Notes under the pieces: generated by a model
Database searches by the model: none
What the model was told of the DNA's origin: nothing
What the model saw: only the letters and a program-made list of their open reading frames with translations
Translations under genes and position numbers: made by a program
Shown here: positions 1 to 8,508 of the stretch, one piece after another
Position numbering within the stretch: the stretch's first letter is position 1
Layout: every line of letters starts with the position of its first letter
NCBI GenBank assembly: GCA_031431475.1
Contig: JANPDL010000006.1
Location: forward strand, 62,001-126,000
From: JADCCX01 sp031431475
GTDB lineage: Bacteria > Pseudomonadota > Alphaproteobacteria > Rhizobiales > Beijerinckiaceae
Reading direction: 5' to 3'
DNA: 64,000 nt

Positions 1-121
1 GGCCAAGCTCGGTCCTGAGAAAATCGATCAGATGCATGCGTGGCTCGACGCGGCGCGAAACAGGCTCGCTATTCACGGTCAGCGCAACATCGACATAGCG
101 ACGGGTCAGTGCAGCACTCAT
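1..121 (-). CDS. (2Fe-2S)-binding subunit of a molybdenum hydroxylase, 5' part only
   Basis: Only the first 40 residues are inside the window, on the minus strand; the gene runs off the left edge. The reading starts MSAALTRRYVDVALTVN and continues to HLIDFLRTELG, the typical N-terminus of CoxS/XdhA-type ferredoxin subunits in which the first cluster-binding Cys motif follows directly, outside the window. Its ATG overlaps the TGA of the FAD subunit (ATGA), so the two are translationally coupled. In this family the subunit passes electrons from the molybdopterin subunit to FAD. Substrate cannot be told. Confidence 0.8.
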   Translation of the reverse strand, partial: MSAALTRRYVDVALTVNSEPVSRRVEPRMHLIDFLRTELG

Positions 122-990
122 GCGGCGGCTCTTCCAGATAGGATCAATGGGGTGAGCGCGCGGGAAACAAGCGTGCGGCACAGCTGCATTTTCATGGCAG
201 ACGAGCCATGCATATCAGGCGGCGGGTCCAGATCGCTGGCAAGTGCGGCCTGCGCAGCGACGATGGTGATGCCGGAGATGGGTTTGCTGCTGATGGCACG
301 CTCGGCATGAACCGCGCGGACGGGCCCGTCGCCTACTCCAAAGAAGACGAGGTGAGGCATCTCGACCGCCTCATCACCCTCAATGCAGGATAGGGCCAGC
401 CCGGCCATGGCATAATCACCGCTTCGACGGGCGATTTCGAGAATCGCTGTCCTCTGGTTTGGCTTGGCTTTCGGCACCTCGATGGTTGCGATCAATTCGT
501 GCTCATCTAGCGCTGTGCTAAGCAGTCCCGTGAAGAAATCCGCCGCTGCAATCCGTCGCTCGCCAGCCTCTGAAATTGTGACAATTGTGGCGTTTAGCGC
601 CACCATACAGGCTGGAAGTTCCGCCGCAGGGTCCGCATAGGCAAGACTGCCACCAATCGTTCCCCGGTTGCGAATGGCCGCGTGGGCGATCAGCGGCACG
701 GCTTGCGTCAGTAACGGCGTATATGCTTTCACAAGTGCGTTCGTGCCAAGTTGTGCATGCGTTGTAAGCGCACCGATGAGGATCGCAGTGTTTGTCTCAG
801 TGATGCCCTGAAGCGCCTGAACCCCTGTGATATCGATCAGTACAGAGGGTTCCGACAAACGGAACGCCAGCGTGGCAAGCAGCGTCTGGCCGCCGGCCAG
901 TAATCTGGCATCATCACCAGCATCCTTCCAGAGACTGAGCAACTCGGGTAAATCCTTGGCCTTCGCAAATGCGAAGGGTGGCATTTTCAT
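118..990 (-). CDS. FAD-binding subunit of a xanthine/CO dehydrogenase-family enzyme (CoxM-like)
   Basis: A 290-residue protein of normal length for the medium subunit of molybdenum hydroxylases. It starts MKMPPFAFAKAKDLPELLSL and shows the FAD-binding signatures LLAGGQTLLATLAFR (about residues 31-45) and AIRNRGTIGGSLAYADPAAELP (about 106-127; AIRNRGTIGG is the flavin loop). The C-terminal half fits the CO dehydrogenase flavoprotein C-terminal domain. It sits 12 bases behind the cyclase gene and overlaps the 2Fe-2S gene, so cyclase, FAD and 2Fe-2S subunits look like one operon. The catalytic molybdopterin subunit should follow beyond the left edge. The substrate, presumably an aromatic or heterocyclic compound, is unknown. 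Confidence 0.87.
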   Translation of the reverse strand: MKMPPFAFAKAKDLPELLSLWKDAGDDARLLAGGQTLLATLAFRLSEPSVLIDITGVQALQGITETNTAILIGALTTHAQLGTNALVKAYTPLLTQAVPLIAHAAIRNRGTIGGSLAYADPAAELPACMVALNATIVTISEAGERRIAAADFFTGLLSTALDEHELIATIEVPKAKPNQRTAILEIARRSGDYAMAGLALSCIEGDEAVEMPHLVFFGVGDGPVRAVHAERAISSKPISGITIVAAQAALASDLDPPPDMHGSSAMKMQLCRTLVSRALTPLILSGRAAA

Positions 991-1002
991 GGTCTTCTCT
1001 CC

Positions 1003-1779
1003 CTAGTCATCAATGATCGCCACCGCCCGTGTCCAGCCTGCCGAAGCCGCGCGGATCTTGAACGGAAAGCAACTCACGGTGAAGCCCGTTGCGGGCAATT
1101 GATCCAGATTGGCCAGTTTCTCGATATGGCAATAGCCCCGCTCGCGCCCCGCACGGTGTCCTTCCCAGATAATTGAGGGGTCACGCGTTTCGGCCCAGCG
1201 TTTGGCTGTGTGCACGAAGGGTGCGTCCCAGGACCAGGCGTCGGTGCCAGTGATCTTCACCCCGCGTTCAGTCAGCCACAGCGTCGCCTCACGGCCCATG
1301 CCACAACCGGCGGAAACATAATCCGGCTGCCCGTATCGGCTGCCAGCGCGTGTGTTGACCACCACGATATCGAAGGGCTGGAGAATGTACTCGATGCGCT
1401 TGAGTTCCGCCTCCACCTCGGCGGCGCTTGCCACGTGTCCGTCGGGCAGATGCCGGAAATCGAGCTTAACACCAGGCCGGAGGCACCAGTCCAGCGGGAT
1501 TTCGTCTATAGTTTTCGCAGGCCGCCCGCCATCCTGTGTCGAGGCAAAGTGATACGGCGCATCCAGATGCGTGCCATTATGCGTTGTCAGACGGACAGTC
1601 TCGATGGCCCAGCCCTCGCCATCCGGCAGTTGCTCTGGCGTCAGGCCGGGAAAGAACCGGCAGACATCAACGGCACTTTGCTGGTGATTCACATACTCGA
1701 TGGTCGGGCCATATCCCGGCGGATCGGCAAGGCCGCCGTTCTCCAGCGGAACGGAAAGATCAATGAACCGGCGCGTCAT
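1003..1779 (-). CDS. cyclase family protein (kynurenine formamidase / isatin hydrolase-like)
   Basis: A protein of about 258 residues. I chose the ATG at 1779 (MTRRFIDLSVPLENGG) because AGGGAGAG lies just upstream; the frame is open to 1833 without a better start. It carries the metal-binding signature HNGTHLDAPYHF (HxGTHxDxPxHF) of the PF04199 cyclase fold, whose members are manganese or zinc hydrolases opening N-formyl, lactam or lactone bonds. A second cluster, VVVNTRAG followed by TGTDAWSWD, also fits the family. It is first in an operon with molybdenum hydroxylase subunits, suggesting hydrolysis of a hydroxylated ring product; that role is inference. Confidence 0.82.
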   Translation of the reverse strand: MTRRFIDLSVPLENGGLADPPGYGPTIEYVNHQQSAVDVCRFFPGLTPEQLPDGEGWAIETVRLTTHNGTHLDAPYHFASTQDGGRPAKTIDEIPLDWCLRPGVKLDFRHLPDGHVASAAEVEAELKRIEYILQPFDIVVVNTRAGSRYGQPDYVSAGCGMGREATLWLTERGVKITGTDAWSWDAPFVHTAKRWAETRDPSIIWEGHRAGRERGYCHIEKLANLDQLPATGFTVSCFPFKIRAASAGWTRAVAIIDD

Positions 1780-1886
1780 TGCTGTCAGCCTCTCCCTGAA
1801 CAGGCCCGCTCTTCCGGCACCAGGTTCGTCCAAAATTCTTCATGCTCTCGCTGAGGTAAAAACGCCACCCACAAACCGGGGAGCAT

Positions 1887-2642
1887 TCAGCCCCGAGAGA
1901 CCTTTCTCGGGGGCAAGGCCAATTTTTGCGCAGGGGGCGCATTCAATTTTTGAGCGTCCTTCTCCTGATGAAACCATTCCGGATTTTGCATCTGGACCGT
2001 TGGCAGGAAACTGAGAATATCGCTCAAGTGTTTATGCATCAGTTCTGTCGCAAGCGGCTCTTGCCTGTTGAGAACAGCAGCGAAAATGCCGCGATGCTGA
2101 TCAACAAGCCGCGACAATACGTCAGGCCCGGTGAGCGTCAGCTTGCAGATCCGGTCGGTATGCAATTTCAACCCATTCAAGGTTTCCATTGCGTGGAGAA
2201 AGCCTCCGCCGCGCGCCAGAAGATTGTGAAACTGGGCGTCGACTGACTGAAAAGCCTGACGGTCACCATACTTCGCATGCAAGGTCTGCTGGTCAAGATT
2301 GGCTTCAATTTCCGGCACCAGAGTCATATCGAATGCCTTGCAGGCCTGCTTAATGATCGCGAGTTCGACAGCCTCGCGTAACAGCCTCGCCTCGCGCATC
2401 CGCGACAGGGAAAGCAGGCTAACATATGTGCCTCGCTGCGGTCTGATTTCGACAAGATTGAGATTGGCCAATGAAATCAGTGCTTCGCGTACGGGTTGGC
2501 GCGAAACAGCATAGCGAACGGCAATCTCCTGTTCAGACAGGCGTGCACCCGGAGCAATCTCCATTTCGACAATGGCACGGCGCAACTCCTCCTTCAGCCA
2601 ATGGGCTGTCGAATTCGCGGACGGTGCAGCAAAATAATTCAC
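1887..2642 (-). CDS. GntR-family transcriptional regulator, FCD subfamily
   Basis: The frame is open to 2711, but a GTG at 2640-2642 preceded by AGGGAG at good distance gives a 251-residue protein starting MNYFAAPSANSTAHWLKEELR and leaves the intergenic operator free. The N-terminal winged helix is clear (AIVEMEIAPGARLSEQEIAVRYAVSRQPVREAL, then RPQRGTYVS). The C-terminal helical domain with DAQFHNLLARGGG is the metal/effector-binding FCD domain. It lies between the cyclase operon and the divergent TRAP/kdu operon and probably represses one or both in the absence of an acid-sugar effector. The last 30 residues, rich in Lys, Pro and Gln, are an unusual tail. Confidence 0.88.
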   Translation of the reverse strand: MNYFAAPSANSTAHWLKEELRRAIVEMEIAPGARLSEQEIAVRYAVSRQPVREALISLANLNLVEIRPQRGTYVSLLSLSRMREARLLREAVELAIIKQACKAFDMTLVPEIEANLDQQTLHAKYGDRQAFQSVDAQFHNLLARGGGFLHAMETLNGLKLHTDRICKLTLTGPDVLSRLVDQHRGIFAAVLNRQEPLATELMHKHLSDILSFLPTVQMQNPEWFHQEKDAQKLNAPPAQKLALPPRKVSRG

Positions 2643-2715
2643 GTCATAAATCTCCCTGGCTCTCCTACACCATGTTGACAGCGGAAGGAAACCTGTTACG
2701 TCTACTACCATACAA

Positions 2716-2733
2716 GTCTGAAATTATACAGAC
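2716..2733. promoter_or_regulatory. inverted repeat, putative GntR operator before the TRAP operon
   Basis: GTCTG and CAGAC arms separated by eight bases (aaattata) form a perfect inverted repeat 20 bases upstream of the dctP ATG and about 74 bases upstream of the GntR start. Size and spacing suit a GntR dimer. The right half contains TATACA, a possible -10 hexamer, so binding would block RNA polymerase. No experimental link; assignment rests on position and symmetry. Confidence 0.5.
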
Positions 2734-2753
2734 CAATTTCCGGGAGAAAGAAC

Positions 2754-3746
2754 ATGCTTGATCGCCGCAAAGTGATTGCCGGAATGGCGACCGCCGCCAT
2801 TGCTGGAACTTCCGGAAGGGCATCCGCACAAGCCAAACTTGTCATGAAAGCTACGGACGTTCACCCCCTCGGCTATCCGACCGTCGAGGCAGTTGTCAGC
2901 ATGGGCAAGAAACTGGAAGCGGCAACCAGCGGTCGCCTGTCGATCCAGATGTACCCGTCCATGCAACTTGGCGGCGAAAAGGAAATGATCGAACAGGCTC
3001 AGCTTGGTGCGCTTCAGTTTGCACGGATATCGGTCGGCCCAATGGGCTCGCTTGTGCCCGATTTCAACGTGTTCAATCTGCCATTCGTCTTCCGTGACAC
3101 CAAGCACATGGAGGCCGTCATCGACGGCGACATTGGGGCGGAGATGCTGAAAAAACTCACCGACCACCCCACGTCCAATCTGGTCGGCATCTGCTGGATG
3201 AATGCCGGTACGCGTCACGTCTATAATTCCAAGCGCCCGATCGTGAATGTGGACGATCTGAAGGGCCTCAAAATACGCATGATGGGTAACCCGCTGTTCG
3301 TTGATACGATGAACTCGCTTGGCGGCAACGGCGTCGCCATGGGTTTCGACCAGCTCATCAATGCAATGCAGACCGGTGTTGTTGACGGTGCGGAAAACAA
3401 CGAGCCAAGTTATTCAAGCGGTCAGCATTACCGCTACGCCAAGTATTATTCGAGAACCGGTCATCTGATCATTCCGGAGATACTCGTTTTCTCGCGCCGT
3501 ACATGGAACTCCTTATCCAAGGACGATCAGGGTTTGCTGACCAAACTCGGCAGGGATGCCCAGACGGAGCAGCGCAAGCTCTGGTACGAAAAAGAAGAAG
3601 AGGCCCTCAAGCAGATGAAAGACGCTGGCGTCATCGTCAATGAGGTCGCGGACAAGAAGGCTTTCCAGGCAGCAGTCAAGCCGGTGTGGGACAAATATGG
3701 CGCTGCGCTTCAAACGCTGGTCGACCGTATTCAGAAAGTAAGCTGA
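2754..3746 (+). CDS. TRAP transporter substrate-binding protein (DctP family)
   Basis: A 330-residue periplasmic receptor with a signal peptide holding a twin-arginine pattern (LDRRKVIAGMATAAIAG) and an ASAQA cleavage region. The mature part has family features: LKGLKIRMMGNPLFVDTMNSLGG with the conserved Arg that contacts carboxylate ligands (about residues 173-177), and GVVDGAENNEPSY, typical of uronate-binding DctP proteins. A strong ribosome site (GGGAGAAAG) precedes the ATG. It heads an operon with the small and large permeases and kduI, kduD and kdgF, so the ligand is probably a (unsaturated) hexuronate such as a galacturonate derivative. Confidence 0.92.
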   Translation: MLDRRKVIAGMATAAIAGTSGRASAQAKLVMKATDVHPLGYPTVEAVVSMGKKLEAATSGRLSIQMYPSMQLGGEKEMIEQAQLGALQFARISVGPMGSLVPDFNVFNLPFVFRDTKHMEAVIDGDIGAEMLKKLTDHPTSNLVGICWMNAGTRHVYNSKRPIVNVDDLKGLKIRMMGNPLFVDTMNSLGGNGVAMGFDQLINAMQTGVVDGAENNEPSYSSGQHYRYAKYYSRTGHLIIPEILVFSRRTWNSLSKDDQGLLTKLGRDAQTEQRKLWYEKEEEALKQMKDAGVIVNEVADKKAFQAAVKPVWDKYGAALQTLVDRIQKVS

Positions 3747-3755
3747 ACCTTCCCA

Positions 3756-3780
3756 GGGAACCGAGCAGAATATCGGTCCC
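3756..3780 (+). terminator. hairpin between dctP and the small permease gene
   Basis: GGGAACCGA pairs with TCGGTCCC across a short loop, with one bulge, just after the dctP stop; GGGCTCTTTCTC follows. There is no proper T-run, so it is more likely a partial terminator or mRNA-stabilising stem, which would leave the binding-protein message more abundant than the permease message. Confidence 0.35.
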
Positions 3781-3797
3781 GGGCTCTTTCTCAGGAT

Positions 3798-4328
3798 ATG
3801 GATTTCATGCGTGACGCCTATTTTGAAGCGATGGAGATGCTCCATCGCGCCTGCCTTTTTCTGGCTGGAGCAAGCCTTGTGGTGATCACCCTGATCATCC
3901 CCTGGGGCGTGTTCACGCGCTATGTCCTCAACAGCGCCGCGTCATGGCCAGAGCCGCTGGCGGTTCTGCTGATGATCATCCTGTCGTTTCTGTCAGCGGT
4001 GATCTGCTACCGCGAGCATCTCCACATTTCTGTCATGACACTGCCAACGATGCTCACCGGTCGGGCCCGTAACGCGTTGGGCTATGTCATCGAAGCCTGC
4101 ATGCTGTTCACCAATCTGTTCCTGCTCTGGTACGGAATGAGTCTGGTCAAGGTGACGTGGAACCAGAGCATTGCCGAATTTCCGCTTGTGTCGGTTGGCG
4201 TATCCTATCTGCCGGTACCTGTGGGTGGTCTGCTGACGGCGCTTTTCGTGATTGAGCGGCTGCTGAAGGGCAACCTCTTCCCCGAGCCGCATGACCACGA
4301 TGCACTCGACATCATTTCATCCGAATAA
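3798..4328 (+). CDS. TRAP transporter small permease (DctQ family)
   Basis: A 176-residue membrane protein with four predicted transmembrane segments, roughly residues 17-38, 51-70, 90-112 and 135-156. The first loop holds WGVFTRYVLNSAASWPEPLA, the family pattern of a conserved Arg-Tyr and Trp-Pro-Glu. DctQ proteins pair with the large permease in sodium-driven uptake. It stands 51 bases after dctP and 31 bases before the large permease gene in one operon. Start at 3798 (MDFMRDAY); an ATG nine bases later is equally possible. Confidence 0.9.
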   Translation: MDFMRDAYFEAMEMLHRACLFLAGASLVVITLIIPWGVFTRYVLNSAASWPEPLAVLLMIILSFLSAVICYREHLHISVMTLPTMLTGRARNALGYVIEACMLFTNLFLLWYGMSLVKVTWNQSIAEFPLVSVGVSYLPVPVGGLLTALFVIERLLKGNLFPEPHDHDALDIISSE

Positions 4329-4359
4329 CTGACGACACGCCCTACGGAAAGTTGCGATC

Positions 4360-5643
4360 ATGGACGCCCTTATGCTGATTGGCTCCTTTACCGTGCTTTG
4401 CCTCATCGGCATGCCGGTAGCCTATGCGCTCGGCCTGGCTGCCATTTTTGGCGCGGCCTGGCTTGATCTGCCGCTCGAAGCCATCATGCTGAAGACTTCG
4501 GATGGCATGGATGATTTTCCGTTGCTGGCCATCCCGTTCTTCATCCTTGCTGGTGCCATCATGGCGGAAGGTGGCATGGCCGGTCGCATCATAGATCTGG
4601 CAAAGGTATTCGTCGGCTTCATCCGTGGCGGCCTTGCGCTGGTCAATATCCTCGCTTCCACGATGTTCGGCTGTATCTCCGGCTCGTCGGTGGCCGATAC
4701 CGCATCGATCGGGTCGGTAATGATCCCGCAAATGATCAAAGCAGGCTACCCGCGCCTTTTTGCCGTGAACGTCACAATTTCTGGCTCGCTTCAGCCTCTG
4801 CTGATCCCGCCAAGTCACAACATGGTTATTTATTCACTTGCGGCCGGCGGTACGGTTTCTGTGGCCCATCTGTTCATGGCCGGAATCATACCTGGACTGC
4901 TCATGGGGTTGAGCCTGATGATACTCTGCCTGATCATCGCCTACCGCAAAAACTTCCCCAAAGGCGAATCCATGACTTTGGTGCAGGCGGGCAAGATTGC
5001 AATCGATGCGGTCTGGGGACTGGTGACCGTCATCATCATTCTCGGCGGGATCCTTTCCGGCATATTCACCCCGACGGAATCAGCCGCTGTTGCTTGCGTG
5101 TGGGCCTTCTTCGTTACCATGGTCATTTACCGCTCTTACAAATGGAGCGAGTTGCCTGCGCTGATCGGGCGCGTGGTGCGCACCACTGGCATGGTAATGA
5201 TCATGATCGGTTTTTCAGTCGCTTTCGGCTACATGATGGCGATCATGCGCGTGCCTGCGCTGGCAACCGAGTTCTTCGCCGCAGTCGCGGATAACAAGTA
5301 CACCTTCCTGCTCTACGTCAATATCCTTCTGCTTGTTCTCGGTACGTTTATGGATCTGGCTCCGATGCTGCTGATCTGTACGCCCATATTCATGCCGATG
5401 CTGGCAAAATACGGCATCGATCCGGTGCATTTCGGTATCGTGATGATTTTCAACCTCGGGATCGGTCTGTTGACTCCGCCAGTCGGTCCCACGCTGGCCG
5501 TTGGCTGTGCCATTGGCAAAGTCAGCATGGAGGCGGTTTCGAAAAGCATCATGGTGTTCTACATCCCCATGATCATCGTGCTGCTGTTGGTGACTTACAT
5601 TCCCGCGCTGACGTTGTGGCTGCCAAAATTGCTGCTCGGCTGA
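4360..5643 (+). CDS. TRAP transporter large permease (DctM family)
   Basis: A 427-residue, strongly hydrophobic protein of the usual DctM length with about twelve membrane segments. Recognisable family stretches are FPLLAIPFFILAGAIMAEGG, the motif GCISGSSVADTASIGSVMIP (scoop-loop region), PTESAAVACVWAFF and the C-terminal LGIGLLTPPVGPTLAVG. It forms the transport channel with the preceding small permease, driven by a sodium gradient. The gene is followed after 27 bases by kduI, showing that transport and catabolism are co-transcribed. Confidence 0.93.
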   Translation: MDALMLIGSFTVLCLIGMPVAYALGLAAIFGAAWLDLPLEAIMLKTSDGMDDFPLLAIPFFILAGAIMAEGGMAGRIIDLAKVFVGFIRGGLALVNILASTMFGCISGSSVADTASIGSVMIPQMIKAGYPRLFAVNVTISGSLQPLLIPPSHNMVIYSLAAGGTVSVAHLFMAGIIPGLLMGLSLMILCLIIAYRKNFPKGESMTLVQAGKIAIDAVWGLVTVIIILGGILSGIFTPTESAAVACVWAFFVTMVIYRSYKWSELPALIGRVVRTTGMVMIMIGFSVAFGYMMAIMRVPALATEFFAAVADNKYTFLLYVNILLLVLGTFMDLAPMLLICTPIFMPMLAKYGIDPVHFGIVMIFNLGIGLLTPPVGPTLAVGCAIGKVSMEAVSKSIMVFYIPMIIVLLLVTYIPALTLWLPKLLLG

Positions 5644-5670
5644 GCATTTCCCAACCACAGAGGCACATTC

Positions 5671-6531
5671 ATGACCAACACTGTTGCGAATACGATGAGC
5701 ATGGAAGTTCGCCAAGCCTGTCACCCCGCTCATGCGAAGGGCTTTGACACCCCTGCCTTGCGGCAGAACTTTCTGATCGAGAAGATGTTCCAGCCCGGCC
5801 AGATCAGCCTGACATACAGCCATATCGACCGGCTTGTGGTCGGCGGAGTTATGCCAACGGGTACCGCGCTGACACTCGCCACGGACAAGGCCATCGGCCA
5901 GACGACCTTTCTGGCAAGACGCGAGATCGGTATTTGCAACATTGGTGGTGCAGGTACTGTCATATGTGATGGACAGGTGTTCAAAATCCCGCCCCGCGCC
6001 ATGCTCTATGTCGGAATGGGGACCAGTCTCGTCACTTTTGCCAGCGAGAGCGCAACCGATCCCGCCAAATTCTACTGTGTCAGCACGCCCGCCCACGCCC
6101 GTCACGAGACCGTTCTGGTGCTAGAGGCGCAGGCCAACGCGATCGAACTTGGCACAGCGGAGAACGCCAACTGCCGGACGCTGCGGCAATACATCATTCC
6201 AGGCCGGGTGGCCTCCTGCCAGCTCGTCATGGGCCTCACAACACTCAAGCCTGGCAACGTCTGGAACACCATGCCCGCGCATGTGCACGACCGGCGCTGC
6301 GAGGCGTACCTCTACTTCGGCATGCCGCCTGAGCAACGCGTGTTCCACCTGATGGGAGAAGCGTCAGAGACCCGGCATATCGTGGTTGCGGCGGAGCAGG
6401 CTATCCTTTCGCCGGGCTGGTCGGTCCATTCCGGCTGCGGAACTTCGGCCTATTCCTTCATCTGGGCCATGGCTGGCGACAACATGGATTTCGCCGATAT
6501 GGACATGATCGCCATCGCGGACCTGAAATGA
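5671..6531 (+). CDS. kduI: 5-dehydro-4-deoxy-D-glucuronate isomerase KduI
   Basis: A 286-residue cytosolic isomerase that converts 5-keto-4-deoxyuronate (DKI) to 3-deoxy-D-glycero-2,5-hexodiulosonate (DKII) in breakdown of unsaturated uronic acids from pectin and glycosaminoglycans. The double-cupin protein has the zinc site pattern MPAHVHDRRCEAYLYF (about residues 199-214, His-x-His and Glu) and the last ligand in SVHSGCG. Length matches the family (about 278). It lies between the TRAP permease and kduD and overlaps kduD by four bases. Confidence 0.93.
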   Translation: MTNTVANTMSMEVRQACHPAHAKGFDTPALRQNFLIEKMFQPGQISLTYSHIDRLVVGGVMPTGTALTLATDKAIGQTTFLARREIGICNIGGAGTVICDGQVFKIPPRAMLYVGMGTSLVTFASESATDPAKFYCVSTPAHARHETVLVLEAQANAIELGTAENANCRTLRQYIIPGRVASCQLVMGLTTLKPGNVWNTMPAHVHDRRCEAYLYFGMPPEQRVFHLMGEASETRHIVVAAEQAILSPGWSVHSGCGTSAYSFIWAMAGDNMDFADMDMIAIADLK

Positions 6532-7292
6532 TGGACATCCAGAGCCCGTTCTCGCTCCGGGGCAAGACTGCCCTTGTGACTGGTGCCAACACCGGCCTTG
6601 GCCAGGCCGTGGCGCTGGCACTGGGGCAGGCCGGAGCATCTGTTGTCTGCGCAGGCCGGTCCGAGATGTGCGATACTATCGGACTGCTGAACGAGAGTGG
6701 TGTTAACGCGCTTCCGCTCAAGTGCGATCTGGCCGACATGAGTGTCCTGTCTGGTGTGATTGATGAAGCGTCCCGATGGCGAGGCAGCCTCGACATTCTC
6801 GTCAACAACGCGGGCATTATTCGCCGTGCCGATGCGCTGGATTTTACCGAGGCCGACTGGGACGACGTCATGGACGTCAATCTCAAGTCGCTGTTTTTCC
6901 TGTCGCAGGCCGCAGCGCGCAAGATGGTCGCGGCTGGCAGCGGCAAGATCATCAATGTGGCTTCGATGCTGTCGTTTCAGGGAGGGATTCGCGTCGCTTC
7001 CTATACGGCCTCCAAAAGCGGACTTGCGGGATTGACGCGCTTGCTGGCCTGCGAATGGGCGGGCAAGGGCATCAACGTCAATGCCATTGCGCCGGGCTAC
7101 ATCGTCACCAACAACACGGTGGCCATTCGTGCAGATGCAGCGCGCGACGCGCAGATATTATCTCGCATTCCGGCTGCACGCTGGGGTGAGCCGTCTGATC
7201 TGGGCGGGGCTGCGGTGTTTCTGGCGTCCGATGCGGCGCGTTATGTCCATGGTGCGATCCTGCCCGTCGATGGCGGCTGGCTGGCGCGTTAA
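6528..7292 (+). CDS. kduD: 2-dehydro-3-deoxy-D-gluconate 5-dehydrogenase KduD
   Basis: A 254-residue classical short-chain dehydrogenase that reduces DKII to 2-keto-3-deoxygluconate with NAD(P)H. Visible are the cofactor motif VTGANTGLGQAVA (about 16-28), NNAG, the SYTASKSG active-site Tyr-x-x-x-Lys and the late GYIVTNNT loop typical of KduD. Two adjacent ATGs (6528 and 6531) are possible; the first overlaps the kduI stop. The kduI-kduD pairing supports the specific function over a generic SDR. Confidence 0.9.
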   Translation: MMDIQSPFSLRGKTALVTGANTGLGQAVALALGQAGASVVCAGRSEMCDTIGLLNESGVNALPLKCDLADMSVLSGVIDEASRWRGSLDILVNNAGIIRRADALDFTEADWDDVMDVNLKSLFFLSQAAARKMVAAGSGKIINVASMLSFQGGIRVASYTASKSGLAGLTRLLACEWAGKGINVNAIAPGYIVTNNTVAIRADAARDAQILSRIPAARWGEPSDLGGAAVFLASDAARYVHGAILPVDGGWLAR

Positions 7293-7303
7293 GGGAGAGA
7301 CCA

Positions 7304-7642
7304 ATGCAAGACGGCAGCCCCACCTATGTGGCAGAAACCGACTATTCCTGGACCGACATGGGCGGCGGGGTGAAGCGCAAGGTCTTATGCTACGACAAAT
7401 CGGTCATGCTGGTCAGGGTCGTGTTCGAAGAAGGCGCAATTGGTGCCGCACATCAGCACCCGCATATCCAGTGTTCGCTCGTCGCCAGAGGTAGATTTGA
7501 AATGAAAATCGGCGACGAGACGAGGGTGCTTGTTGCTGGTGACAGCTTCATTGTACCCACCAATGTGATCCATTCAGCCCTCGCACTGGAAGCGGGTGAA
7601 CTGGTGGATACCTTCGCACCGATGCGGGAAGAGTTCGTTTAG
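7304..7642 (+). CDS. kdgF: cupin protein KdgF, uronate linearisation
   Basis: A 112-residue single-domain cupin. Residues AAHQHPHIQCSLVARGRFEMKIGDE carry the metal motif (His-x-His, then Gln or His, about 45-60) and PTNVIHSALALEAGELVDTFAPMREEF matches the C-terminal half of KdgF. KdgF converts 4,5-unsaturated galacturonate to the linear ketouronate DKI, the substrate of KduI. It follows kduD by 11 bases with GGGAGAG as ribosome site, completing the kduI-kduD-kdgF set behind a TRAP transporter. Confidence 0.85.
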   Translation: MQDGSPTYVAETDYSWTDMGGGVKRKVLCYDKSVMLVRVVFEEGAIGAAHQHPHIQCSLVARGRFEMKIGDETRVLVAGDSFIVPTNVIHSALALEAGELVDTFAPMREEFV

Positions 7643-7647
7643 CCGCC

Positions 7648-8451
7648 TCAGTACGAACCCTGCTTCCCAGCCTTGGCACCTGTATTGGCTGCAGCTAACG
7701 CGGCTTTGCATCCTGCCCGCAGCAGCAGATTGTCCGTGCCGATCGACATGAGCTGGTATCCCTTGGCCGCCACTTCCGCCGCGCGCTTGCCATCGCCGCA
7801 AAATGCGGAAGCGAACTTCTTGTGGGCCTTGGCACGTTTGACGATGTGATCCATCGCCTTGTCCACATCAGGGCTGAGCTGGTTCACACCGGCACCGTTG
7901 CTCAGGGCAATTGAAAGATCCGACGGGCCGACAAAAACGCCGTCGATGCCCGGCACGCTCAGGATATCATCCAGCGCATCGAGTGCCGCCCGCGTCTCGA
8001 TCATGGCGATGGTGAGCGAAAAGCCATTGGCCTGCGCCAGGTAATCCGCCGGGGCCAGGCCCGTCAGCGTCAACGCCCGTGCCGGACCCCAGCTGCGCTC
8101 GGCCACCGGTGGAAATTTAGTGAAGGCCGCGAGTTGCTTCGCATCCGCCACGGAATTCACCATGGGAGCGATGATGCCAGCCGCGCCCGCATCCAGCATG
8201 CGCGACGCCGTTGGGAATTCACCCACAGGAATGCGCACGATGGCAGGCTTGCCAGCCAGCGCACAATTGGAAATCCCCTGTATCGCCACTGCATAGTCGT
8301 AGGCACCATGCTGCATGTCGAGCACCGCGCAATCGAAGCCCTCGCGCACCATGATCTCCGGCACGGAAGGATCAGGAATACCGCACCACGCCGCGAAAGC
8401 AGGCGCGCCGGAACGAATGCGTTCGGCAAAGGCGGCGGCGATATGGGTCAT
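7648..8451 (-). CDS. HpcH/HpaI family aldolase (2-keto-3-deoxy acid aldolase-like)
   Basis: A 267-residue class II aldolase. It has FDCAVLDMQHGAYDY (the family's D-x-E/Q-H stretch), PVGEFPTASRMLDAGAAGIIAPMVNS with the glycine-rich loop, and AMIETRAALD (metal-ligand Glu) followed by GVFVGPSDLS. Relatives split 2-keto-3-deoxyglucarate, 4-hydroxy-2-ketoheptanedioate or 2-keto-3-deoxy-rhamnonate to pyruvate plus an aldehyde. It is convergent with kdgF, five bases apart, so it may finish the uronate pathway, but it must have its own promoter. The exact substrate is inferred from context. Confidence 0.82.
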   Translation of the reverse strand: MTHIAAAFAERIRSGAPAFAAWCGIPDPSVPEIMVREGFDCAVLDMQHGAYDYAVAIQGISNCALAGKPAIVRIPVGEFPTASRMLDAGAAGIIAPMVNSVADAKQLAAFTKFPPVAERSWGPARALTLTGLAPADYLAQANGFSLTIAMIETRAALDALDDILSVPGIDGVFVGPSDLSIALSNGAGVNQLSPDVDKAMDHIVKRAKAHKKFASAFCGDGKRAAEVAAKGYQLMSIGTDNLLLRAGCKAALAAANTGAKAGKQGSY

Positions 8452-8508
8452 GGGAGCTATCCTGTGGCTGGAAAGGTGAAGTTGTCAGACAACCTAGCCC
8501 GGTGGCGC

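Noticed and set aside
5215..6105. 296-residue minus-strand frame opposite the TRAP permease and kduI
   Set aside because: Low-complexity His/Gln/Arg composition and full overlap with two clear genes mark it as a shadow.
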